Assembly: GCA_040218535.1 (NCBI GenBank)
Contig: JAVJRG010000012.1
Location: forward strand, 1 to 64,000
DNA: 64,000 nucleotides
Origin: Lacipirellulaceae bacterium
GTDB taxonomy: Bacteria; Planctomycetota; Planctomycetia; Pirellulales; Lacipirellulaceae
Direction of reading: 5' to 3'
Part shown: one piece after another, positions 44,892 through 52,350 of the stretch
Numbering within the stretch: the first letter of the stretch is position 1
Layout of the letters: every line of letters begins with the position of its first letter
Translations under genes and position numbers: made by a program
The notes under the pieces: model-generated
Database searches by the model: none
What the model was told of the DNA's origin: nothing
What the model saw: only the letters and a program-made list of their open reading frames with translations

Positions 44892-46481
44892 CTATCTGCC
44901 ACTGATTTTCGGCAAGGAACTGACCCTGACTTCTGCCTTCCTTATCGAGTCGCTGATGAACTTGCGTTCTGACCAGAGCGGAGAAAGTTCTAGCTCCTGA
45001 CGAAGCTGAGTTGTGTACTTGACCCATGCGGTCGCTGCACCGCGAGTGTCCACCTCGTCAATTACAGCCCGCTCGACTGATTTGTAGAGCTTCTGGATTG
45101 CAAATGTTCTTAGTTCTTTTGATTTGCCAAAGTTTCCTTCTCGCTCTGCCCTCTCTAGCCCATCAGCAATATAACTGCTGGACTTAGTAAGTGCCTCTTG
45201 CTCCAGCATCGCTCGTTGACGTGCGTTGAGACTAGTGAGTGACTCTATTGGCAGAGTTTCTAATGATTGCTCGATTTGCCGCAAAATGATCTCGTGCTTC
45301 TCTCGCAGGGCTTCCAATTCCTCTTTCGCCTTTTTTCTTGCGTCCTTTACCGTTTGGGGCTCAAATCCCTTTCTGTAGGCGTAGCCTTCTTCACTTCTAA
45401 GCGCGGCGACCAGAAAACCTGGTGAGACGCTCTCGCCATGCGCGACTCTATCGTCAAAGTTGTCGATGGTTCGGCGGATATCAGCGGGTGTGCATTCTTG
45501 GACCAATTCCAGCGGGACTTCATTCCGTAATCCCCTTCGCTTGAGTTCGCCCACAAGTTCCGATTGCATTTTGCTTAGCGACGGCTGTCGGGTGAACTCT
45601 TTCCTTGATTTCTTTCGCTCGAAGCACACTTCGTAGAGTCTTCCAGACTTTCGATACCGCTTTTGCTTGCTCGTATCACATAGATAGCCTCGTTCGACCA
45701 ATTCGCCCACTCCCCGTTCTAGTTCACGTATTAAGTTTGAGTTGTCGTGTCGTCTGCTCAGCCCGATCTTCTCGCACGCGAACATTCTCAAGTCTGGATA
45801 CCTGTAATTAGGTCCGTAGTGAAACCACTTATCGAGATAGCGATAAAGTTGCCGCGATACCGCGTACTTCAGGCTTCGGTAGAAACCGTAGTCCAATCCC
45901 TTTGTACGCTTAGCTTGAAAGTCAGTAAACGGAACGCTACCCCAGACCACGTAGGACGGCTCGTTCAGTAATTGCTCTTTTGTGCGTTTTCGGGGACCTC
46001 CTCCCCTACTCCCGTGGATCTCAGCATCTTCTAGCAGGTTGAACGTTTTTGATTTCCACGCACCGTCTACCCACCACGAGTCCTTGTAGTAAAGGGTTGT
46101 TCCCATCCAAACATCGATTGCTTGCTCTATGAGGGCATAATAGCGTCCTGTCTTTGGCCAGCCGAGCAGCTTCAGTAGCTCATATCGAGTAAATTCGACC
46201 CTTGGGCTGCTTGCTCCGGTCTTTTCCCAAGTCAACTGAATTAGCCCGACGAGGAGGTCGTGGTGTCTGTAGGTTGGGAGGCCATACTTATCCGATCCGC
46301 TTATCGTCAAACGGCGTTCAATTTGCCGGCCCTTCTCTCGCCTGCGTTCGCAAAATTCAAGGGTCTTCTTACCCGGAGGGGATCTACGCGAGAGCACTGT
46401 TAGGGGGAACTCAACCAGGTTGAGGCCATCGACGCCGCGAGCGTTTGAATCCAGTAATATCGAGGCCTCTTCCTTCGGCAT
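44892..46481 (-). CDS. Plasmid replication initiator (RepA-type)
   Basis: 529 residues, starting at an ATG with AGAAGAAGGG upstream. Residues about 60-290 have the winged-helix replication-initiator layout: YELLKLLGWPKTGRYYALI, VDGAWKSKTFNLL, YGFYRSLKYAVSRQLYRYLDKWF and then RMFACEKIGLSRRHD. This matches 'replication initiator protein A' proteins of planctomycete and proteobacterial plasmids. The second half is charged and coiled coil. Six iterons lie upstream of the start, and a 34-bp inverted repeat sits between them. It would bind iterons and recruit the host replisome, and probably represses itself. Confidence 0.85.
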   Translation of the reverse strand: MPKEEASILLDSNARGVDGLNLVEFPLTVLSRRSPPGKKTLEFCERRREKGRQIERRLTISGSDKYGLPTYRHHDLLVGLIQLTWEKTGASSPRVEFTRYELLKLLGWPKTGRYYALIEQAIDVWMGTTLYYKDSWWVDGAWKSKTFNLLEDAEIHGSRGGGPRKRTKEQLLNEPSYVVWGSVPFTDFQAKRTKGLDYGFYRSLKYAVSRQLYRYLDKWFHYGPNYRYPDLRMFACEKIGLSRRHDNSNLIRELERGVGELVERGYLCDTSKQKRYRKSGRLYEVCFERKKSRKEFTRQPSLSKMQSELVGELKRRGLRNEVPLELVQECTPADIRRTIDNFDDRVAHGESVSPGFLVAALRSEEGYAYRKGFEPQTVKDARKKAKEELEALREKHEIILRQIEQSLETLPIESLTSLNARQRAMLEQEALTKSSSYIADGLERAEREGNFGKSKELRTFAIQKLYKSVERAVIDEVDTRGAATAWVKYTTQLRQELELSPLWSERKFISDSIRKAEVRVSSLPKISGR

Positions 46482-46500
46482 CCCTTCTTCTTTGTCAGAA

Positions 46501-46534
46501 GAGAATCAACAACACGTGTATTGTTGTTATTCTC
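46501..46534 (-). promoter_or_regulatory. Inverted repeat operator candidate before the rep gene
   Basis: GAGAATCAACAACA (46501-46514) is followed by CGTGTA and then TTGTTGTTATTCTC, complementary with a single bulge and centred on ACACGTGT. It starts 20 bases above the rep start codon and is followed by AT-rich DNA (46535-46552). Candidate roles are Rep autorepression operator or part of the unwinding region. Confidence 0.5.
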
Positions 46535-46593
46535 TTTTATTATCTATTACCCATCCGAATAGCTAGTTATCTCGATGAGATACGCCAACCTTT

Positions 46594-46723
46594 CTGTGTC
46601 AGCATCCGTCAATTCCTGGGTCAACGTTCGTCAAGCCCTGTGACGGCGTACGCCATTGTCCTGTGCCAGTGTACGCCTCTGCCTGTGGCAATGTACGTCA
46701 TATGTCTGTGCCAGCGTACGTCA
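46594..46723. repeat. Iteron array, candidate replication origin (oriV)
   Basis: Six direct repeats of about 18 bp start at 46594, 46616, 46638, 46661, 46683 and 46706, so spacing is 22 or 23 bp (two helical turns). The shared core is CTGTG-x-CA-x-x-x-TACGTCA with small changes. The array lies about 110 bases upstream of the rep gene, on the classical arrangement of iteron plasmids where the initiator binds the repeats. AT-rich DNA lies between them and rep. It strongly suggests a theta-replicating origin within the integrated element. Confidence 0.85.
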
Positions 46724-47152
46724 TGACTTCAAGCAACAGCCAAGTGTACTGTGGCTCCTGTCAGTACCACTGGAAACCGCTCTCAGAGCAGCTGCGATAA
46801 GACACCCCGCTCTGCTTGCAACCGGTCGACACATACGAATCACTCAATCCCTTCTTCGGTCTCAAAAGCGAGTGGTTTTGTTACTCGTCCAGACTCCTTG
46901 CTGGCTAGAGCTGCATCGAAAAACCTACCCTCTTTTCAACCCTCGCGATTCGTGCTTTAACAGACTTAAAGTAAGAATGAAGTACCACAGATGCGAATCG
47001 CTAGCAAACAGCTTATAGTCGGTCAGGAGCATAGTTCTGGCTGAGTAGCCCTTTGCTGCGTGGTAGGTCACTACTAGCTACCGGCCGGCGCTTTTAGCCA
47101 GAGATCCCCCAGCTTCGATGGCTCAGGCCTCTCTGAGGCGTAAGCAGAGCTT

Positions 47153-47194
47153 GTGCGGTCGTCCGACCGCACGGTCGACCGACCGCGCGGTCGT
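47153..47194. repeat. Clustered CGGTC/GACCG palindromes
   Basis: GTGCGGTCG (47153-47161) and CGACCGCAC (47164-47172) form a perfect stem with a 2-base loop. Directly after it come the overlapping palindromes CGGTCGACCG and CGACCGCGCGGTCG. Five or six CGGTC or GACCG units lie within 42 bases. It lies between the iterons and parA and could be a partition (parS-like) site or another protein target. Confidence 0.65.
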
Positions 47195-47477
47195 TTTCGA
47201 GTGTGAGTAAACGGTACGGGGCGTCAAAACGCGGTTCTGCGCCTAAGACACAGGTCGAGCCCGAGAACTCAGGGGGCAGCGAGTCCCTCAGCCCGCCAAC
47301 TCAATACGAACCGTTTCGTAGAGCAACCTCCCTAACTCACGTTTTATGGATAGTTAGCGCAGTTGATTGCCCTTTCGACCGTTTCCGCATGCGACTACAC
47401 GGTTTAGACCTCTGGAACGCGGTACTTAGCGTAAGGCATAGGTCAAGTCAGAGAACCCGGTGGGCATCCATCCCAGC
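47195..47477. repeat. Diverged ~100-bp direct repeat pair upstream of parA
   Basis: The stretch around 47195-47292 and the one around 47380-47477 align over about 100 bp with many mismatches (shared pieces include AACGCGGT, CTAAG/GTAAGGCA, AGGTC, GAGAAC and TCCC-AGC), the second starting about 185 bp after the first. Together with the palindromes it fills the non-coding 46724-47617 region, where no credible gene was found. Function unknown; a partition or replication site is possible. Confidence 0.45.
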
Positions 47478-47617
47478 ATCTTGTCATCTCGAGATGCAGC
47501 ATTTAAGGAGGCTATCACCGTAACCCACGTCCTCAGCCTCGAACGAGTTCGCTTTCTCACCATAGTTGCGAAGAAAGTGTCTTGTCAGACTGCTTCCGTA
47601 GGTGTCATTCTGCCAGC

Positions 47618-48346
47618 ATGAGAATAGCGATAGGTAGTTCGAAGGGTGGGGTATCAAAGACCACGAACGCAACAAATCTTGCCGTCCATCTGCACAATCA
47701 GGGCCACAAAGTGGCAGCAATAGACCTTGATGGAGGAGAGTACGGAAACAAATCTCTAACCACGATTCTCGGTTCGGCCGAACCAGAGATTACGCTCTTT
47801 CAGCCAACCACGAAGGGCAAACTGAAGAAGTTACTTGCGAGGTTGGGAGCCGAAGTTGACTTCACTGTTATTGATTGCCCAGGAGGCTACAGCCATACGG
47901 CAGAGATAAATCTAGAAGTGCTTCGCTACTCGGAGTATCTGCTAGTTCCCGTCACGCCAAATTTTGACGACTTCGAGCCACTGTCGGTAGTAGAGAGAGT
48001 GTTTCAGGCAGCAAAAGCGAAGAATCCATTACTAGAAGGTCGCGTAATCATTAACCAAGTTGACCGCAGAAAACGCATAACACGGCTGGATAGGGGGCTC
48101 AAGGAACTCCGGGCACAATTGAGGGAACTGGCTCCATCCCTAAAGGTTATGCAGCAAACGGTGCGTATCGATGCCGGAGCAATGGAAAGTGCTCGGTGGG
48201 ATGGAACTGTGGTCGTGAATGGCGGGAAGTCTGCTGCGAAAAGCGACCTAGAGTCGCTATATGCCGAGTTACTTAGCGACATTGTAGTAACGATGAATCG
48301 ACTCAAGAAGAATAAGGTAAGGCGGAGGAGGGTAGCCAATGGGTAA
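47618..48346 (+). CDS. parA: ParA-type partition ATPase
   Basis: 242 residues from the ATG at 47618; an upstream frame start at 47582 is unlikely. It has the deviant Walker A KGGVSKTT (9-16) at the N-terminus, a second Asp-rich motif (VAAIDLDGGEYGN) and the third motif (FTVIDCPGG). It lacks an N-terminal DNA-binding domain, so it is of the short (type Ib-like) form. It pairs with the 132-aa gene that overlaps its end by 8 bases. The pair would segregate the plasmid form, with the upstream repeats as centromere candidates. Confidence 0.9.
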   Translation: MRIAIGSSKGGVSKTTNATNLAVHLHNQGHKVAAIDLDGGEYGNKSLTTILGSAEPEITLFQPTTKGKLKKLLARLGAEVDFTVIDCPGGYSHTAEINLEVLRYSEYLLVPVTPNFDDFEPLSVVERVFQAAKAKNPLLEGRVIINQVDRRKRITRLDRGLKELRAQLRELAPSLKVMQQTVRIDAGAMESARWDGTVVVNGGKSAAKSDLESLYAELLSDIVVTMNRLKKNKVRRRRVANG

Positions 48347-48737
48347 ACCAAGCAAATCAATTAGTGATGCAATCCAAACAGCAAAAGCTCTAAGGGCCGG
48401 TATTGAAATAGAAGAACTAGCTGACGACGAGAGTGGGGAAGCAGTCGAAGTCCATAAGGTTGGTAGTTCCAAACAGCGAAGTAGTTTCAAAGCAGCAGGA
48501 AATAAATCTTCGAGCTCCATGGGCAGCGAGGTTGAGAGAATCCCCAATGACTTGCTCTCAAGATGGGTTCGGCACACTGTGGGATTGACGCATCGAACGA
48601 AATTGAGATTGCAAGATGCGGTTGACGGCCAGAAAAGGAAGGCTCGCTATGGAGAGCTAAGTGAAGAAGAGCCAAGAAACGAGCAAGAGATTGTTGAGCT
48701 TGGCGTTAGGCTTGCTTTGGCTGAACTCGGATATTAG
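48339..48737 (+). CDS. Small ParA partner, probable centromere-binding protein
   Basis: 132 residues whose ATG overlaps the parA end by 8 bases and follows a GGAGG. The N-terminal half is Lys/Ser-rich and disordered; the C-terminal half (SRWVRHTVGLTHRTKLRL, NEQEIVELGVRLALAELGY) is helical. No ParB family motif was recognised. The small size and coupling match centromere-binding adaptors that accompany short ParA proteins. The assignment rests on position. Confidence 0.62.
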   Translation: MGKPSKSISDAIQTAKALRAGIEIEELADDESGEAVEVHKVGSSKQRSSFKAAGNKSSSSMGSEVERIPNDLLSRWVRHTVGLTHRTKLRLQDAVDGQKRKARYGELSEEEPRNEQEIVELGVRLALAELGY

Positions 48738-48760
48738 TTCCGGCGATCAATAGGGGAGGG

Positions 48761-48782
48761 GCCTGGAGGCTCTCCTCCAGGC
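48761..48782 (+). terminator. GC-rich hairpin after the parA operon
   Basis: GCCTGGAGG (48761-48769) pairs perfectly with CCTCCAGGC (48774-48782) around CTCT. There is no T tract, so it may stabilise or end transcripts weakly. It lies between the parA operon and a convergent gene. Confidence 0.55.
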
Positions 48783-48791
48783 AAACCCGTG

Positions 48792-49226
48792 TCACCCCAA
48801 TGACAAGAAGTCTTCTGGGAATCCAATGGTGAAAACCGAACAAGGCCTAGAACGCATTCTCTCTAGTCGCAACTGGACACCAGGAATGCCATCGGTATCA
48901 GATACTGAGCTGCAATAAAAGGTCGTAGCTTCTCTACCTAGCTCGTTTGCTCTCTGCCAAGCCTGAGACGCTGCATGTGCTAAGCAGTGCTCCTTCTCGA
49001 CAACGACATCGTTCTTAACACAACTGGTCCCAAGTGCTCTGAGAAGCCGTGCGGTCAGAAAGACTCGGACTAGCCCATCAGAAAATGCTGATCGGCTAAC
49101 GCTCTGAGTTATCTCAATCACAATGCCTCGCGAAGTTGCGTTTGCAAGTGAATATTGAGTCACAAAACTTGGAAAGGATTCAATGGGCTCTACCATCGAC
49201 TGATTGTTAATCTTAGTGTTCTGCAT
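48792..49226 (-). CDS. Hypothetical protein (144 aa) of the right element
   Basis: Starts at an ATG with AGGAG upstream. The product is a mixed alpha/beta soluble protein with a segment LVRVFLTARLLRALG and a C-terminal stretch rich in Arg and Ser. No signal peptide, membrane segment or known motif is visible. It is convergent with the parA operon and faces an unrelated plus-strand gene, so it is probably expressed on its own. Cargo of unknown function. Confidence 0.5.
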   Translation of the reverse strand: MQNTKINNQSMVEPIESFPSFVTQYSLANATSRGIVIEITQSVSRSAFSDGLVRVFLTARLLRALGTSCVKNDVVVEKEHCLAHAASQAWQRANELGREATTFYCSSVSDTDGIPGVQLRLERMRSRPCSVFTIGFPEDFLSLG

Positions 49227-49400
49227 GATTGCTCCTTGTACTGCTAGTCGGTTCGGAGCGAAGCTAGCCGACTAGATGTGAGGAGCTATCAGGTATTCTT
49301 AGAATGCATTCCGTTGCTCTTGTAAGAGCCGGACTTTCAAGACAAGGACACTGCGATACCTATAATGTTTGATTAGCAGCCCAGAAGCAGGTAGCCTCTC

Positions 49401-50093
49401 ATGGTGAAGTTGGAGAGAGAGCAACACAATGAGAAAGACCAAGATGAAGACACTCAATGGGTGGCTGATGTAAGGCTCGAAAAGGCATGTTTCTCGCAAT
49501 CTCAGCATATAAGCTCGACAAAAATAGAGCACAAACAGACCAAAGAATTTCTCTCGACTGCAAAATCGCTGGACCTACGGAGAACCGCCCTGCAGTCAAA
49601 GCAGCTTTTTGAGAGGACAAACGCAGCGAAAGAACTCGCAAGACATGGAGAGGCTGGGGCGTTGCTTCAAGACCTCTTTCAAGCTGCTGAAGACATTGCA
49701 TCTGCGACCGGTTGGCGCGGCAAGATGGATGCCCTCTGGAGACCAATCGCGTACCGTACTTCATTGGCATGCGAGTATCAGCGTTGCTCAATGGCACTAC
49801 GAGTCTTGGCTGAGCTTGCAGCTTATGCTTCGGGGAGATGTGGCGGCCCAGTGATCAGCAGTGACGATCGCGAGGTGCTGAAAAGACAACTGAACTCTCG
49901 CTGGAAGAATCTCGCGAATCAATCTCGCGATGTATTTTTTAAGACGAATCATCCTAACCAAGCTCTCTGGGACGCCACGCAGAAGTGTATTGAACTATCG
50001 AGTGACTCAATTCTACGGGAGACAGTTAGAGATGAGTACTTGAGGCGAGGCGTGCCATGCGAAACCGGACATTTACCAAAAGAGTACAGCTAG
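49401..50093 (+). CDS. Hypothetical protein (230 aa) of the right element
   Basis: The N-terminal 50 residues are very charged (REQHNEKDQDEDTQW). The rest is mostly helical with patterns suggesting a bundle (LQSKQLFERTNAAKELA, LRVLAELAAYASG). No domain was recognised and no ribosome binding site is clear. It lies 174 bases from the divergent 144-aa gene. The 136 bases after its stop hold no gene. Confidence 0.5.
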   Translation: MVKLEREQHNEKDQDEDTQWVADVRLEKACFSQSQHISSTKIEHKQTKEFLSTAKSLDLRRTALQSKQLFERTNAAKELARHGEAGALLQDLFQAAEDIASATGWRGKMDALWRPIAYRTSLACEYQRCSMALRVLAELAAYASGRCGGPVISSDDREVLKRQLNSRWKNLANQSRDVFFKTNHPNQALWDATQKCIELSSDSILRETVRDEYLRRGVPCETGHLPKEYS

Positions 50094-50229
50094 CTTAAAG
50101 AAGTAATTTGCAGCGATTCCAGCAACTTTTTAATGCAGAGTGCCTTTCTAGATCACGAGAATTACTTTTCTAGCGATCTAAGTAGTTGGAATTATTAGCT
50201 ATGCTTAGAAGCAAGTCGTCAAGCTCCAG

Positions 50230-50598
50230 CTAAGAACGGCTTCTCGTGAGCGGACTTCTCCTAACCCATCCCGCTTCGACCACCCAGAACGAACCTTCAA
50301 GCAAGTTCCCAGAGCGGACTATGAAGCCGAGCAAGAGGCGGCCAGTCTCTTCGGGTGATTGAGGGCGAAAGCGAAGGTAGATTATCGCCGGCGGACACGG
50401 GAGTTTCTCTAAAAATACGTGCTCACCGTAATCTCGATCAAAGGTGATGATGGCACGATGCTCTTTGACGGCAATTTCAAGCACTTCGCGGTCACTAGCA
50501 CCGTAGCTGTGCTCCCCGATTGCGAAAACGTCGTATTGATTCTCCCTGAGTCGCTGAATAGCGCTCCACGGAATATTCTCGTCTGCGAGAAACTTCAC
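50230..50598 (-). CDS. DUF5615-type PIN-like toxin candidate
   Basis: 122 residues starting MKFLADENIPWSAIQRL, the typical start of the DUF5615/Mut7-C-like PIN fold, in which the first Asp is a metal ligand. Further acidic residues sit in GASDREVLEIA and IITFDRDYGEHVF. Such proteins are the nuclease-type partners of DUF433 antitoxins (VapC-like pairs). The GTG start overlaps the antitoxin stop (GTGA, 50595-50598). Predicted RNase that stabilises the element by post-segregational killing; untested. Confidence 0.82.
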   Translation of the reverse strand: MKFLADENIPWSAIQRLRENQYDVFAIGEHSYGASDREVLEIAVKEHRAIITFDRDYGEHVFLEKLPCPPAIIYLRFRPQSPEETGRLLLGFIVRSGNLLEGSFWVVEAGWVRRSPLTRSRS

Positions 50599-50837
50599 TC
50601 AGGTGATTGCTCCTCAATCAGATCGATCAGGTCGTCATTGAAACGTGCCGCGCTGTATGCAAATACAGCCTGTAGATCGGCAGCTTGTAGCTGTGGATAG
50701 TTGTCGAGCAGTTGCTTCATTGTCCAACCCTTGGCCATAAGCTCTAACAGAAAAACGACCCCTATCCGCGTCCCAACTATGATTGGCTTTCCCGCCAATA
50801 CGTCTGGGTCGATTGTTATCCTTTCTTGCCATTGCAT
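50595..50837 (-). CDS. DUF433 antitoxin candidate
   Basis: 80 residues with the DUF433 core: ITIDPDVLAGKPIIVGTRIGV followed by a helix pair with LLDNYPQLQAADLQAVFAYSA. This small helical protein usually precedes DUF5615 nucleases as the DNA-binding antitoxin (VapB-like). It is the first gene of the pair and overlaps the toxin start by four bases. No operator was identified upstream. Confidence 0.82.
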   Translation of the reverse strand: MQWQERITIDPDVLAGKPIIVGTRIGVVFLLELMAKGWTMKQLLDNYPQLQAADLQAVFAYSAARFNDDLIDLIEEQSPE

Positions 50838-50960
50838 GAATCCAGTGTCTCATAATATCTGACAAGAATACAAACAAAATTCGCTGGCCACTCCGTACAC
50901 ATGCTATCCCCAACGCACTCATAAACGCCAAATCTCACTATCTTTGGAACGTTCATTCTA

Positions 50961-51037
50961 TCACGGCGTCAAGGGCCGCCCCTTCGGGGCTGCTGCTTTC
51001 GGCTATCGCCGAAAGACTTCCCCTTGACTAGCCGTGA
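50961..51037 (+). ncRNA. Candidate structured RNA (three-way junction) before the GP88-like gene
   Basis: An outer stem pairs TCACGGC-GTCAAGGG (50961-50975) with CCCTTGAC-TA-GCCGTGA (51021-51037), about 15 bp with a TA bulge. Inside are two perfect hairpins: GCCCC-TTC-GGGGC (50978-50990) and CTTTCGGC-TATC-GCCGAAAG (50996-51015). The 77 bases end about 50 bases before the GP88-like start codon. It could be a leader element or a small RNA. No known class was recognised. Confidence 0.55.
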
Positions 51038-51090
51038 TGCGTGTTCTCCGAACCACGATGGCTCAGCCATTGGTATCTCGGAGAAACGAA

Positions 51091-52011
51091 ATGAATCAAC
51101 AAAAAGTACAATCGCTCAGAATCCTTAAAAGTGCAGACCTTAAGTCGAATCACCTGGAGATGACACCTGCCCAAATCCTCAGAAAGTTTGGGCCGCCGAG
51201 ACGGCTTCTGAGTACCTCGTCAAAAGTAGAGAAGTGCAAAGACTTTGGTGCTCTCGTTCGCGTGCTGTATCTGACGCCAGGAATCTTCTGCCCGAATGCA
51301 ACGAAAGGATGCCGCGATGCTTGTTTGGGGCATTCGAGCGGTCGCATGGGCTTTCCAACGCATGTTGCTGCACGCGACAGACGCACTGCTCTACTGATCG
51401 AGCAACCAATGCTATTTCTGAAGCGACTCTACTCAGAGCTTACGCTACTAGAAACAGACGCTCTGCAATATGGCTTGGTGCCTGCTGTCCGCTTGAATGG
51501 AACCAGCGACGTTGCCTGGGAGACTTTTCAGCCAAAGCTGTTTTCTGAGTTCGAATCGATTAAATTTTACGACTATACGAAGAGCTTCGAGAGAGCCTTG
51601 AGCTTTCTTGACTGCACGTTTCCCGCCAACTATCACCTCACCTACTCTAGCGACAAGCGATGCTCCAAAAAGGCCACTGAGGTGCTAAGTCGTGGTGGTA
51701 CTGTCACGTCTGTCTTCTGGCCAGAGCTGCCAAGAACGTGGAACGGGGTGAGAGTTATTGATGGCGACCTCCATGACGCACGCTTTAACGACCCTCAGTC
51801 AGTGATCGTTGGCCTCAGAGCTAAGGGCCTCGCTCGTGTTGATACTTCTGGCTTCGTAGAGAGGCATTGTCCACTTTGTGCTCCTGGTAGGCCTACGCTT
51901 GAGCTGACGCAGATTGTCGAAGACTCTCACCGAACAACGAAGCATGTGTGTTCGAACTGCGAGTATCAGATTAACGGGCGTTGGAAGATTCAGGTTGGAT
52001 TGCGAAGTTGA
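51091..52011 (+). CDS. GP88-like protein
   Basis: 306 residues from the ATG at 51091, preceded by GGAG; an earlier ATG at 51034 lies in the structured leader. The Cys pattern CPNATKGCRDAC (C67, C74, C78) and the following GHSSGRM-x-F match the phage/plasmid 'gene product 88' family, and a C-terminal zinc-like pair is present (CPLCAPG ... CSNC). Middle segments FYDYTKSFERAL and VTSVFWPELP also fit. The biochemical role of the family is not established; members occur on mobile elements. Metal binding by the cysteines is inferred. Confidence 0.8.
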   Translation: MNQQKVQSLRILKSADLKSNHLEMTPAQILRKFGPPRRLLSTSSKVEKCKDFGALVRVLYLTPGIFCPNATKGCRDACLGHSSGRMGFPTHVAARDRRTALLIEQPMLFLKRLYSELTLLETDALQYGLVPAVRLNGTSDVAWETFQPKLFSEFESIKFYDYTKSFERALSFLDCTFPANYHLTYSSDKRCSKKATEVLSRGGTVTSVFWPELPRTWNGVRVIDGDLHDARFNDPQSVIVGLRAKGLARVDTSGFVERHCPLCAPGRPTLELTQIVEDSHRTTKHVCSNCEYQINGRWKIQVGLRS

Positions 52012-52039
52012 CAAAACTGGATTGGGAAAGCTACACAGA

Positions 52040-52321
52040 TCAGAACATGCGCATGTCATTGGAAGCATTAATTTCTAACTGACACGTCGAGCCCGAAGCA
52101 TTCAATTCTGGACTCCTCCGTAGTTCTGCCATCAAGTCCTGTTGATACGCCGGAATCGCTAGATAGTTTCCAATGCTCAATTCGGAAGCCGCTGCTTGTC
52201 GCTGGTGACGTCTTACCTTGGCAAGCTCTCGTAGTCTTGCTTTGGGCGTGATAGAATTCTGATCCGTGATAAGCATAGCTACAAGCGGAAGACACAAACA
52301 AAGAAATATTCGCTGCCCCAC
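52040..52321 (-). CDS. Possible small exported protein (93 aa), uncertain
   Basis: A frame of 93 codons starting MGQRIFLCLCLPLVAMLI, resembling a signal peptide, with a charged helical rest. A different minus frame of similar size overlaps it, and no clear ribosome binding site was found. It occupies the 339-base gap between the GP88-like gene and the decarboxylase. The other frame or no gene are equally possible. Confidence 0.25.
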   Translation of the reverse strand: MGQRIFLCLCLPLVAMLITDQNSITPKARLRELAKVRRHQRQAAASELSIGNYLAIPAYQQDLMAELRRSPELNASGSTCQLEINASNDMRMF

Positions 52322-52350
52322 ACCTAAGCAACATTGTTTCGAGTAGTGTA

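Noticed and set aside
47203-47523. Open frame of 106 codons upstream of parA
   Set aside because: It spans the diverged direct repeats, has no family similarity and no ribosome binding site.
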